Below are positions 1 to 5,904 of a stretch of 12,481 nucleotides of DNA, one piece after another (the first letter of the stretch is position 1; every line of letters starts with the position of its first letter). The notes under the pieces are model-generated. The model saw only the letters and a program-made list of their open reading frames with translations, was not told where the DNA came from and ran no database searches. The DNA is from JBBQWZ01 sp043788745. GTDB lineage: Bacteria; Acidobacteriota; Terriglobia; Bryobacterales; Bryobacteraceae. The translations under genes were made by a program, and so were the position numbers. The stretch is taken from contig JAYVTO010000331.1 of the NCBI GenBank assembly GCA_043788745.1, positions 1 to 12,481 of the forward strand, written 5' to 3'.

Positions 1-455
1 ATTCGCCACAGGAAGTGGCAGGGACTCTCAAGATGGAAGAGCGCAAGTTCGGTGAACTGAGGTTTGCGCTGGACTTGGAGTTTGAGGTGGCGGTAGCGCC
101 GGCTCCGATTGTGCAGAAGGGCGCTCTGAAGCGGGGCGCGGAAGCGCAGTCTCTCGACTGTGTGAAGGCTTATCTGGCCATGCGCAAGGCGGTCCAGACG
201 GCAGACCTTGCACTTGTCAAAAAAGTCGCCCGGTTCCCAAAGGATTTTGAGGGTGCCGACGGCGCAAAATTCCTGCAGTTAATGAAGGAAGAAGAGCCTA
301 CCGAAATTGCAGTCGTGGAAGCAAGTCAAGGGGAAACAACGGCCACGCTGACCGTAACCGGCAAGAGGGACAACAAGGTAATCCGGAAGACTTTCGACAT
401 GCAGAAGGAGGAAGGACGATGGACCACCAAGAACGACAACTGGGAAGCGAATTGA
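1..455 (+). CDS. Hypothetical protein, C-terminal part (5' end cut by window edge)
   Basis: The reading frame is open from base 3 to the TGA at 453-455. A GTG at 15 could start it, but codons before it (Ser-Pro-Gln-Glu) are also open, so the true start probably lies left of the window. The visible ~150 residues are soluble, with no membrane segment. The C-terminal half resembles small acidobacterial hypothetical proteins with an NTF2-like or DUF4878-like plan: a helical part (DCVKAYLAMRKAVQTADLA, residues ~48-66) followed by strands that read like TATLTVTGKRDNKVIRKTF and a closing Trp-rich segment (GRWTTKNDNW). The family link is an impression from the helix-then-sheet order, not a motif match. 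The gene converges on the quinone oxidoreductase, with only 25 bp between stop codons. Function unknown. Confidence 0.6.
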   Translation, partial: SPQEVAGTLKMEERKFGELRFALDLEFEVAVAPAPIVQKGALKRGAEAQSLDCVKAYLAMRKAVQTADLALVKKVARFPKDFEGADGAKFLQLMKEEEPTEIAVVEASQGETTATLTVTGKRDNKVIRKTFDMQKEEGRWTTKNDNWEAN

Positions 456-457
456 GT

Positions 458-482
458 GCCCTGCCCTGCCCTGTCCTGCCCT
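458..482. repeat. Short tandem repeat, five GCCCT units
   Basis: Five adjacent pentamers (GCCCT, GCCCT, GCCCT, GTCCT, GCCCT) fill the 25-bp gap between two convergent stop codons; the last unit runs into the stop codon of the minus-strand gene. There is no stem-loop, so this is not a recognisable bidirectional terminator. It is a likely slippage site. Confidence 0.8.
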
Positions 483-1458
483 ACATTGTCAGTAGCAGCT
501 TGCCCGTGGTCTTGCGGCCTTCGAGATCGGCGTGGGCTTGGGCGGCTTGCGCGAGCGGATAGCGCCCGCCGATGTGGATTTTGAGGCTGCCATCGGCGAT
601 CCAGTTGAGGACGTCGCCGGCGCGGTGTTCGAGTTCGTCGCGCGTGGCGGCGTAGGCGGCGAGCGACGGCCTCGTTAGGAAGAGCGAGCCCTTCGCATTC
701 AACAGCAGCGGCTCGATGGCGGCGACGGGGCCGCTGGATTGGCCGTAGGAAACCATCATTCCTCTCGGCTTCAGGCAGTCGAGGCTCTTCAAAAACGTCG
801 TCGCGCCGACCGAATCGTAGACGACGTCGACGGCTCCGGCCAAGCGTTTTGTTTCGGCGACGAAATCGTGGTCGGTGTAGAGGATGACCTCGTCGGCGCC
901 GGCGGCGCGGACTTGGGCAGCCTTGGCATCCGTCGAGCACGTGCCGATGACGCGGGCACCAAGCTTCTTCGCCATCTGGACGACGAGTAATCCGGCTCCT
1001 CCGGCCGCGGCGTGCACGAGCGCGGTGTGCCCGCGGCGCAGCGGAAACGTCGCATGCGTCAGATAGTGCGCGGTCATGCCTTGGAGCATAGCGGCGGCGG
1101 CGAGTTCAAAGTCGACGCCGTTCGGAATCTTCACGAGCTGCCACGAAGGCACGGCGGCGTATTCGGCGTAGGAGCCGCGCGACATCGCCCAGGTGACGCG
1201 GTCGCCCGGTTGGCATCCGATGACGTTGGGTCCGATGGCTTCGACAACGCCCGCGCCCTCCATGCCGAGTACGGCGGGCAGGGGCGCTTTGTAGAGTCCG
1301 GTACGGAAATAGATGTCGATGAAATTGACGCCCGAAGCGGCAACCTTGACGAGCGCCTGGCCGTCCGACGGCACGGGCTTCGGCTGCGGGGCAAAGCGCA
1401 GGGCTTCGACTCCGCCCGGTTGTTCGATAAAGACGGAGTTCATGGATTGGGTCATCAT
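481..1458 (-). CDS. qor: NADPH:quinone oxidoreductase, zeta-crystallin type (MDR superfamily)
   Basis: Encodes a 325-residue protein, the usual length for QOR/zeta-crystallin enzymes, which reduce quinones with NADPH as zinc-free medium-chain dehydrogenase/reductases. The N-terminal GroES-like domain shows the family segments VNFIDIYFRTGLY (44-56), LGMEGAGVVEAIG (64-76) and QPGDRV (83-88). The Rossmann domain carries HAAAGGAGLLVVQMAKKLGA (149-168), the nucleotide-binding AxxGGxG loop of QOR, and later YDSVG (214-218). The C-terminus KTTGKLLLTM is typical. No structural zinc cysteine cluster is seen. I chose the start at 1458 because GGAAGG lies 7 nt upstream and the ATG overlaps the stop of the preceding gene as ATGA; the frame stays open to 1635, but that extension is the other gene read out of frame. 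Cytoplasmic; physiological substrate unknown. Confidence 0.92.
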   Translation of the reverse strand: MMTQSMNSVFIEQPGGVEALRFAPQPKPVPSDGQALVKVAASGVNFIDIYFRTGLYKAPLPAVLGMEGAGVVEAIGPNVIGCQPGDRVTWAMSRGSYAEYAAVPSWQLVKIPNGVDFELAAAAMLQGMTAHYLTHATFPLRRGHTALVHAAAGGAGLLVVQMAKKLGARVIGTCSTDAKAAQVRAAGADEVILYTDHDFVAETKRLAGAVDVVYDSVGATTFLKSLDCLKPRGMMVSYGQSSGPVAAIEPLLLNAKGSLFLTRPSLAAYAATRDELEHRAGDVLNWIADGSLKIHIGGRYPLAQAAQAHADLEGRKTTGKLLLTM

Positions 1459-2027
1459 GCGGGGTTCCTTCCAACGGTTCGGAGATGGATGCGCCTTTTT
1501 AAATGCTGCCAGGCGGCGTAGCCAACAAGATAGGCGAGACTCAGCGGCAGAAGAAGCAGCCGGACCAGAGTGGGCACGGCACCCGCGCCGGTGAGTCCGG
1601 CGCGAAAGAGAATGAAGTGGCGAAGGATGGGCCAATGGGCGAAGTCGAGCCAGAACATGTCGCCGTTTTCATTCAAGACGAAAACTTTGACGGGAAGCCG
1701 CAGGGCGAGCATCCACTTCCATTTCGTCATGATCGGCTCACCGGAGCAGATCATGCCGAGCGCATCATACCGGTTGGCGCGAAATTCGGCGACGAGCGCG
1801 GAGCGGGCCTCTGGGCTGCGGTAATCGGAGACACGGAAGACTGCGCCGGTCGATTCCTGAAAGCCTTCGGGGAGTCCGGCGAAGCAGGTGAGGAGATCGG
1901 TGCTGACGGCGCCCCCGTGGACACGAACCAGTTGCGGCAAGTAGTCGTTGAGCAGATTACGTCCGCCGCTTTCAATGAGAAGAATGCGGCGGAGCTCGGG
2001 TTGGCGGCGGGAAAAGAAGCCTCGCAA
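1455..2027 (-). CDS. Hypothetical protein with C-terminal membrane segment, possibly glycosyltransferase-9-like N-terminus
   Basis: A 190-residue protein whose last codons overlap the start of qor (ATGA at 1455-1458), so the two are probably translationally coupled. The N-terminus RRILLIESGGRNLLNDYLPQ (13-32) followed by GGAVSTDLLTCF resembles the first Rossmann strand of heptosyltransferase-like (GT9) proteins. RYDAL (86-90) and VKVFVLNENGDMFWLD (113-128) also fit that fold, but the protein is too short to be a full GT9 enzyme. One hydrophobic segment at about 153-173 (TLVRLLLLPLSLAYLVGYAAW) precedes a basic tail, suggesting an inner-membrane anchor. The start is uncertain: a TTG at 2027 is the only start-like codon between the upstream in-frame TAA and the conserved RILLIES, and there is no clear ribosome binding site. 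It may be the remaining part of a longer gene. Function not recognised. Confidence 0.65.
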   Translation of the reverse strand: MRGFFSRRQPELRRILLIESGGRNLLNDYLPQLVRVHGGAVSTDLLTCFAGLPEGFQESTGAVFRVSDYRSPEARSALVAEFRANRYDALGMICSGEPIMTKWKWMLALRLPVKVFVLNENGDMFWLDFAHWPILRHFILFRAGLTGAGAVPTLVRLLLLPLSLAYLVGYAAWQHLKRRIHLRTVGRNPA

Positions 2028-2047
2028 GCTATCAGTTTACGCTGCGC

Positions 2048-2069
2048 CGCACGACGCTAGAGTCGTGCG
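2048..2069. repeat. Perfect hairpin upstream of the 1455-2027 gene
   Basis: Eight-base perfect arms (CGCACGAC / GTCGTGCG) flank a 6-nt loop. It sits just upstream of the TTG start at 2027 and would fall in the 5' leader of that minus-strand transcript. It resembles in form, but does not match, the GTAA-loop hairpins at 7156 and 9175. Confidence 0.6.
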
Positions 2070-2077
2070 TTGTCAGA

Positions 2078-2119
2078 GCAAGATAAGAATGTCACCCTCG
2101 CTGGCAAGATAAGAATGTC
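2078..2119. repeat. Two 16-bp direct repeats, possible insertion-sequence end
   Basis: The sequence GCAAGATAAGAATGTC occurs exactly at 2078-2093 and 2104-2119, a 26-bp period, each followed by a C/T-rich run. A TGTCAG starts just before the first copy at 2071. IS21-family elements begin with TG and carry several short direct repeats inside each end, so this could be a stranded IS end. No IstA/IstB reading frame lies nearby. Confidence 0.55.
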
Positions 2120-2130
2120 CCCTCCCTTGT

Positions 2131-2144
2131 ACGGTCGGGGTTCA
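2131..2144. repeat. 14-bp direct repeat, left copy (partner at 2700-2713)
   Basis: ACGGTCGGGGTTCA occurs exactly here and at 2700-2713, one copy on each side of the broken RAYT transposase gene. It is followed by GGGG-CAGGT-CCCC, a small palindrome. Confidence 0.7.
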
Positions 2145-2188
2145 AAGGGGCAGGTCCCCCTCCGAGGCTGTAGGTGTTGGACACCCCC

Positions 2189-2220
2189 ACCCCCAACGAA
2201 GAACCGCGAGCGTAAGCGAG
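2189..2220 (+). repeat. Dispersed repeat, copy A (partner at 9107-9138)
   Basis: A 32-bp segment beginning ACCCCCAACGAAGAACCGCG and ending CGTAAGCGAG recurs at 9107-9138 with one mismatch, almost 7 kb away and in the same orientation. Its core GAACCGCGA.CG.A..GAG is shared with the copies at 3263, 6011 and 6064. Confidence 0.8.
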
Positions 2221-2281
2221 TGCGCACCGCCACGCGAAGAACCCCAACCGTGAAAGCGCCGGTGCCAGGGACATTCCGGGT

Positions 2282-2660
2282 ACTCCCTATCCAGAACCGG
2301 ATCGGCGGCTCGTTGATTCGGCCAAGCGGCTAATGCAAGATCCTCCTTATCGATTTCAACAAACGTCGGGACAAATTGTCATTCGAGCAATGCTGGAAGT
2401 CGCCGCGCACTCGAACTGGGTTTTTCTCGCTGTTCACGTAAGGACGAATCACGTGCACGCTGTCATTGAGGCCGATCGTGAGCCCGAGATCGTCATGAGC
2501 ACACTGAAATCATACGCAAGTCGCGCCCTTAATCGCGAAGAGCTTGCTCGCAAACGATGGGCAAGACATGGCAGCGCTAGGCGGCTGGCTACGCCCGAGG
2601 CCATTCGGTCGGCCATTCAAGTACGTCGTTGAGAGACAAGGCGCACCGATGGCGGTCTGG
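2282..2660 (+). pseudogene. Frameshifted IS200-like / REP-associated tyrosine transposase (RAYT, Y1 family) remnant
   Basis: The frame through 2333 reads TPYPEPDRRLVDSAKRLMQD, then HVRTNHVHAVI (the HUH-type metal-binding motif of Y1 transposases/RAYTs), then LKSYASRALNREEL and RWARHGSARRLATPEA. It stops at 2630-2632 after AIQVRR. The next frame supplies the expected continuation KYVVERQGAPMAVW (2619-2660), so one extra base near 2618 explains the break. Upstream of 2333 the frame is open but has no good ATG/GTG with a ribosome binding site, so the 5' end may be damaged too. I see no clear Y1 catalytic tyrosine in the remaining C-terminal part. Members of this family mobilise or disperse REP palindromes; the many hairpins beside it fit that association. 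Probably inactive. Confidence 0.75.
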
Positions 2661-2699
2661 GTGCGAGCGGCGAGGGCCTGGTGGGCAGAGCCCGCCCTG

Positions 2700-2713
2700 A
2701 CGGTCGGGGTTCA
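2700..2713. repeat. 14-bp direct repeat, right copy (partner at 2131-2144)
   Basis: Exact second copy of ACGGTCGGGGTTCA, 40 bp beyond the last recognisable RAYT codon. The pair brackets the pseudogene with 555 bp between the copies. Confidence 0.7.
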
Positions 2714-2759
2714 CGGCTCTGTTCATTGCGAAGTAGGCTAAATCCGAGCCGCGACCAGA

Positions 2760-2776
2760 GCGGCCCGGAGGGCCGC
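2760..2776. repeat. GCGGCCC-3 nt-GGGCCGC hairpin, copy 1
   Basis: Perfect 7-bp arms around GGA. The same arms with loop TGC recur at 9153-9169. A further small palindrome (GCCCCGC-T-GCGGGGC) follows at about 2806-2820. This stretch (2740-2920) is a palindrome cluster with no gene. Confidence 0.8.
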
Positions 2777-2857
2777 GTCGGGAGCGGATTCACCGGTCGT
2801 CGGCCCGCCCCGCTGCGGGGCCGACGCGGTAGACCGCTTACTACGCCCGACTTCGTC

Positions 2858-2915
2858 GGGGGAAATCGGGGCGCGGGAAATCTCTCCCCAGGACTCCCTG
2901 GCACCGATTTCCCCC
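2858..2915. repeat. 12-bp inverted repeat with 34-nt spacer
   Basis: GGGGGAAATCGG at 2858-2869 is the exact reverse complement of CCGATTTCCCCC at 2904-2915. A smaller hairpin, CCCGAC-TTC-GTCGGG, overlaps its left arm at about 2846-2860. The pair could mark the ends of a small palindromic element beside the RAYT remnant, or simply be a transcript hairpin. Confidence 0.7.
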
Positions 2916-2925
2916 CCTATCGTTG

Positions 2926-3235
2926 CCGCGTGAATCACGCGTCTGTTGAAGGCGTCTGCGATCAACCGGTTCCCCTGGGGATCGATGGTCACACTTTGCG
3001 GACGGCGCAATTGCCGACTCTGCTTGAAATGGACGGCTGCGGTGCCGGCGGGAACCTTGCCCGCAACCGTGGTGATGATCCCATCGTGAGCGAGCTGCGC
3101 GATGCCGAAAAACTGCGCATCGAGCGCCGGCCCCCCGTCACCGCTATAGCCGAATCGAGGAATGCCGCGGGCGGCCTTTTCAACCAAGTACAGCACCTCG
3201 ACCGAACTGATTCTGGAGGAATCGGCACCTAGGAA
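2926..3235 (-). pseudogene. NHL-repeat (beta-propeller) protein fragment
   Basis: The minus strand encodes the signature pieces of acidobacterial NHL-repeat proteins: GYSGDGGPALDAQF (around 3110-3150), GIITTVAG (around 3060-3082) and VTIDPQGNRLIADAFNRRV (around 2935-2992). In intact members these recur in order about every 50-60 residues for many blades and follow a signal peptide. Here only about two imperfect blades are present. Spacing between pieces is irregular and no leader is seen. Although a reading frame spans 2738-3412, it runs through a dispersed repeat (3263-3286) and hairpins at both ends, so I treat it as a decayed fragment, not a gene. Confidence 0.65.
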
Positions 3236-3262
3236 ACATCGAGTCGCTGTCGGCATTGGTGA

Positions 3263-3286
3263 GATCCCCTCACTTCGTTCGCGGTT
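3263..3286 (-). repeat. Dispersed repeat, copy B
   Basis: Reads GATCCCCTCACTTCGTTCGC followed by GGTT on the plus strand. It differs from 6063-6086 by a single base (CCCC versus CCGC) and is inverted relative to 6011-6034. A T-run follows it, then TGCTGACGAG, much as TTGCTGATCG follows the copy at 6064. The rest of 3236-3429 shows no gene. Confidence 0.8.
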
Positions 3287-3429
3287 TTTTGCTGACGAGC
3301 GGCTGGAGTATTTTTTTAGCAGATCCTTCCGCCCGGGGATGTTTCTTGCAGTCATGGCACTAAGCCCCTCGATGGCATGATCGTGGTATCCTTTTCCTGT
3401 TCGAAACCTCATCCAATGGTTATTTTTTC

Positions 3430-4074
3430 ATGCACCACTTAACGCAGCTAACTTCTTTCAAGCGACACGCGATGCTGTTAGCCCTATTGACCGCATCGGC
3501 GCAGTTGCCACTTTCCGCCGCCGCCCTGGTGACCTTCAACGAAGCCACCGGTATCAGTGGTACTCAGAACAACCAAAGCGTTGGCTGGAGCTTCAATGTG
3601 ACGAATGCCATCACTCTTAACGCTCTCGGTTGGTATGACCAAGGCCAGGACGGTTTGTCTGTCGCGCACACTGTCGGTATTTGGAACTCAGGCGGCACGC
3701 TGCTGGCGAGCGTGGTCGTTCCGGCCGGAACAACGGGTCCACTCATCGGGGTGTACCGTACGGCTTCCATCACGTCGGTCATCCTGAGTCCCGGAAACGG
3801 GTATGTCGTTGGCGGGGAAAATTTCTCGACCAGCACGGACAGACTGGCGCTTAGCGTGACCCAATCGGTCGATCCAAACATCGTGTTCGTTGACGCGCGA
3901 TTCGGTCCGCAAGGCTCAGGATTCGTGCTCCCGAACAGCGTCGCGGCCGGTATCACCGGATTCTACGGGCCCATGGCCTTCACTGGGTCAGCCGCCGTTC
4001 CGGAGCCTGCGACGTTCGGGGTCGCCTGCCTGGGTCTGCTTGTGCTCGGTTGGGCGAAGTCGCGCCGACGTTGA
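3430..4074 (+). CDS. PEP-CTERM sorting-signal protein, DUF4082-like
   Basis: A 214-residue exported protein. The N-terminus has KRH at 11-13, a hydrophobic core (MLLALLTASAQLPLSAAA, 15-32) and a likely signal-peptidase site near 31-33. The body is a beta-rich domain with LGWYDQGQDGLSVAHTVGIW (66-85), LLASVVVPAGTT (91-102) and GNGYVVGGENF (122-132), the pattern I associate with DUF4082 domains. The C-terminus is a complete PEP-CTERM signal: VPEPATFG (190-197), a hydrophobic stretch (198-209) and SRRR. Such proteins are handled by an exosortase (EpsH/XrtA type) and often relate to exopolysaccharide; none is encoded in this window. The first ATG is chosen because it keeps the basic residues of the signal peptide; a second ATG at 3472 is possible. 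No clear ribosome binding site. Exact function unknown. Confidence 0.88.
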   Translation: MHHLTQLTSFKRHAMLLALLTASAQLPLSAAALVTFNEATGISGTQNNQSVGWSFNVTNAITLNALGWYDQGQDGLSVAHTVGIWNSGGTLLASVVVPAGTTGPLIGVYRTASITSVILSPGNGYVVGGENFSTSTDRLALSVTQSVDPNIVFVDARFGPQGSGFVLPNSVAAGITGFYGPMAFTGSAAVPEPATFGVACLGLLVLGWAKSRRR

Positions 4075-4083
4075 AGCAAACAA

Positions 4084-4112
4084 GCCCGGCCCCTCGTCAC
4101 GAGCAGCCGGGC
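4084..4112 (+). terminator. Hairpin just downstream of the PEP-CTERM gene
   Basis: Arms GCCCGGC (4084-4090) and GCCGGGC (4106-4112) enclose a loop containing a second small stem, CTCG-TCA-CGAG. It lies 9 nt after the stop codon. No T-run follows, so it may protect the 3' end or act with Rho and not be an intrinsic terminator. Confidence 0.5.
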
Positions 4113-4294
4113 GCAGAAAGTCACCCACGCTACCTTGTCCCGGAACCTATTTCGGGAACCCACGCTTCGCGCTGTGGGGCGCGACTCATGAGGCAACTTT
4201 CTCGCCTTCGAGCTTGTCCGCGACTGGAACGAGATCGATTCGCAGCTATACCGCGCTGAGAAGTTCAGTCAGCAGGCTGCTAGCTGCTTTGACC

Positions 4295-4353
4295 GCAAAG
4301 CGTCAACATTGCATCTGATTAGGGACAAGCAAAGCGTCAACTGTTGACCTGAT
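4295..4353. repeat. Two imperfect 25-bp direct repeats in a gene-free stretch
   Basis: GCAAAGCGTCAAC occurs exactly at 4295-4307 and 4329-4341 (34-bp period). Similarity continues to CTGAT, giving 20 of 25 matching bases between 4295-4319 and 4329-4353. The second copy contains the palindrome GTCAAC-T-GTTGAC (4336-4348). The surrounding 4113-4411 region has no plausible gene. This could be an insertion-sequence end next to the toxin-antitoxin pair, or a binding site. Confidence 0.5.
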
Positions 4354-4411
4354 TCCGAAAAGACTTGTGGGAGGCTGGAAGGAAAGTGTACCGTCTTTCT
4401 TGTCCATTAAA

Positions 4412-4741
4412 CTACCCGAAAAAGCCCTCTGTAAGCAGGCGCTCTAAGTCTTGCCTTCCATGGACCACCCGAACCAAGTCAACTCCGTCTTGCAGAGGAA
4501 AGTAGAAAAGCAAAATTGTCTCAAATCCATCCGTCACGGGAAAACGGCGCATGCCTTGAAGCTCTGGTTTGGTGAACAAAACACGGTTTCCGCTTTCAGG
4601 CTGACGGGCCAGCATCGACGCCGTTGAGTCGGTAGCGGCAAGGAAGCGATCAGCAGTTTCGATATCAGCATTCTCGGCGTACCATACCCATTGCGCGATA
4701 AGATCGCGCTTTGCCGATTCACGTTTTCGGACGATGGCCAT
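4412..4741 (-). CDS. parE: ParE/RelE-superfamily toxin
   Basis: A 109-residue basic protein with the ParE layout. Paired helices (KRDLIAQWVWYAENADIETADRFLAAT) carry the usual DL..QW.WY and A.RF positions. Then come LARQPESGNRV (44-54), the strand MRRFPVTDGFETILLFYFPL (64-83) and the closing VDLVRVVHGRQDLERLL (87-103), where RVVHGRQD is the hallmark ParE C-terminal strand. ParE proteins typically act on DNA gyrase; RelE relatives instead cut mRNA on the ribosome. The sequence looks closer to ParE because of the VxHGRxD ending. It lies 32 nt downstream of the antitoxin gene, in the same direction, which is the normal parDE order. A weak GGAAGA precedes the ATG. Length and motifs look complete, so the toxin is probably functional. 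Confidence 0.88.
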   Translation of the reverse strand: MAIVRKRESAKRDLIAQWVWYAENADIETADRFLAATDSTASMLARQPESGNRVLFTKPELQGMRRFPVTDGFETILLFYFPLQDGVDLVRVVHGRQDLERLLTEGFFG

Positions 4742-4773
4742 TAGGCCGTCTTCCGAGATTTGCGTGCCTCGAA

Positions 4774-5010
4774 CTATTTAAGGGCTTCGGCTCGGATGTC
4801 CTTCCAGTCCTGTTTAGTCATCTCGGTCGAAGTGCCGCTTTGAATGCCTTCCATCAGGAGCGCTTCCAGCTTTTCTTGAGCTTTGCGCTTCTCGTCATCT
4901 CGAATAAGATCGCGGACGTACTCACTGACGCTGCTGTAACGTCCCGATCCGACCTGAACATCGACGAACTCCTTCAGCTGATCTGGAAGGGAAATGTTCA
5001 TTGTTTGCAT
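4774..5010 (-). CDS. parD: ParD-type ribbon-helix-helix antitoxin
   Basis: A 78-residue protein of normal ParD length. MNISLPDQLKEFVDVQV (4-20) is the RHH DNA-binding strand and first helix. SGRYSSVSEYVRDLIRDDEK (22-41) is the second helix with the family's S.SEYVR.LIR signature. The acidic, flexible tail (QEKLEALLMEGIQSG onward) should wrap the toxin. I start at the ATG at 5010 because AGGGGG lies about 6 nt upstream; an ATG at 5001 is the alternative, and the frame is open further upstream but through the operator. The protein should neutralise the downstream ParE-type toxin and repress its own operon by binding the TGGCA half-sites at 5053-5079. Confidence 0.9.
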   Translation of the reverse strand: MQTMNISLPDQLKEFVDVQVGSGRYSSVSEYVRDLIRDDEKRKAQEKLEALLMEGIQSGTSTEMTKQDWKDIRAEALK

Positions 5011-5052
5011 GTGGCCCCCTACGTGAAAGCTTTCAGCCAGAACGTAGCATGT

Positions 5053-5079
5053 ATGGCAAGAAATGGCAAGTCCTGCCAT
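5053..5079 (-). promoter_or_regulatory. Candidate ParD operator: three TGGCA half-sites
   Basis: ATGGCAAG occurs at 5053-5060 and again at 5063-5070, exactly 10 bp apart. The second copy forms a perfect palindrome with TGCCAT (ATGGCA-AGTCC-TGCCAT, 5063-5079). Half-sites one helical turn apart are what RHH dimers bind side by side. On the minus strand a possible -35 (TTGCCA) falls inside this site, with a weak -10 (TACGTT) 17 bp on, 43-74 bp upstream of the antitoxin start. Confidence 0.6.
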
Positions 5080-5200
5080 GCGATTGTTTTGGAGCACATC
5101 TTAGGCGGCATCAACAGATTCAAAGACAGGCCAAACGAAATTCACGGCCGAGACCAAGATCCAAGCTGCGCGCGATGCATCCTGGATCAGACGCGCTGCC

Positions 5201-5219
5201 TGCGCTCAATAAGAGCGCA
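5201..5219. repeat. 7-bp hairpin in the parD-pdxT gap
   Basis: TGCGCTC-AATAA-GAGCGCA is a perfect stem 78 bp beyond the pdxT stop. No T-run follows on the minus strand, so a terminator role for pdxT is only possible. The rest of 5080-5296 shows no gene I can support. Confidence 0.5.
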
Positions 5220-5296
5220 AGAAAAGCCGTACCCAACAATCCGTCAATCGGAGCGTCGACTATGAGGCAGACATGTTCTGCCGCCGCCAGGCGCGC

Positions 5297-5854
5297 CTAC
5301 CGCTCTTCGACCTTGCTCAGAAACTGCCTGTGAATGCGAGGATCCGCCGTCATTTCAGGATGAAACGTCGCAACCAGAAACCGCCCCTGCTCGACGAGCA
5401 CGGGGTCTCCGCGATAGCTGGCAAGGGTCGTCACCGCCGGGCCAATGCGGCGGATGATAGGGGCTCGAATGAAGACGGCTTCGAGCGGGACGCCGTCCAG
5501 TTCGATCTGGCTGACACGGGAATCGAGTTGGCGCCCGTAGGCATTGCGCTCGATCGTGATGTCCATCAGGCCGAGCGACTCTTGCCTCGGATTCGAAACT
5601 TCAGTTGCCAGCAGAATAGCACCCGCGCAGGTCCCGAACATCGGTTTCGGGTAGGCCTTGAGCGCGTCGAAGAGATTCTCCGTGTGGAGGATCCTGAGCA
5701 TCGTCGTCGATTCCCCGCCCGGCAGAATCAGGCCGTCGGTGGCGTCGAGATCGGCGAGCGTGCGCACTTCGAGAGCAGCCCCGCCAGCGCGTTCGACGGC
5801 GCGGGCATGAGCTTCAAAATCGCCCTGGAGGGCGAGGATTCCGACTGTCTTCAT
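5297..5854 (-). CDS. pdxT: Pyridoxal 5'-phosphate synthase glutaminase subunit PdxT
   Basis: A 185-residue class I glutamine amidotransferase. It hydrolyses glutamine and passes ammonia to PdxS inside the 12+12 PLP synthase. Family landmarks are all present: VGILALQGDFEAH at the N-terminus, the oxyanion-loop motif LPGGESTTM (44-52), the nucleophile Cys76 in FGTCAGAILLA (73-83), RNAYGRQLDS (103-112), and the His165/Glu167 pair in FHPEMT. The triad is therefore Cys76-His165-Glu167. The start at 5854 has GAGG 4 nt upstream. The gene is downstream of pdxS in the same direction, but the gap is an unusually long 368 bp filled with repeats, where pdxS and pdxT are normally adjacent. Its own ribosome binding site is good, so it can be translated independently. 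Confidence 0.97.
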   Translation of the reverse strand: MKTVGILALQGDFEAHARAVERAGGAALEVRTLADLDATDGLILPGGESTTMLRILHTENLFDALKAYPKPMFGTCAGAILLATEVSNPRQESLGLMDITIERNAYGRQLDSRVSQIELDGVPLEAVFIRAPIIRRIGPAVTTLASYRGDPVLVEQGRFLVATFHPEMTADPRIHRQFLSKVEER

Positions 5855-5904
5855 TTGCCTCGGTTCTCTTCTTGCAAACAGATCTCAAGTCGCCGTTGGA
5901 CGAT

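Noticed and set aside
326..940. Arginine-rich minus-strand frame opposite the first gene and within qor
   Set aside because: Out-of-frame shadow of qor; composition is typical of a misread GC-rich gene.
2738..3412. A 224-residue minus-strand gene
   Set aside because: Although open, it starts without a ribosome binding site, runs through a dispersed repeat and ends in hairpins; only the NHL fragment in the middle is recognisable.
5201..5219. Intrinsic terminator for pdxT
   Set aside because: The stem is good, but no T-run follows it on the minus strand and it lies 78 bp past the stop, so I list it only as a hairpin.
4711..5265. Plus-strand frame opposite parD and part of parE
   Set aside because: Antisense to two clear family members, with no recognisable domain.
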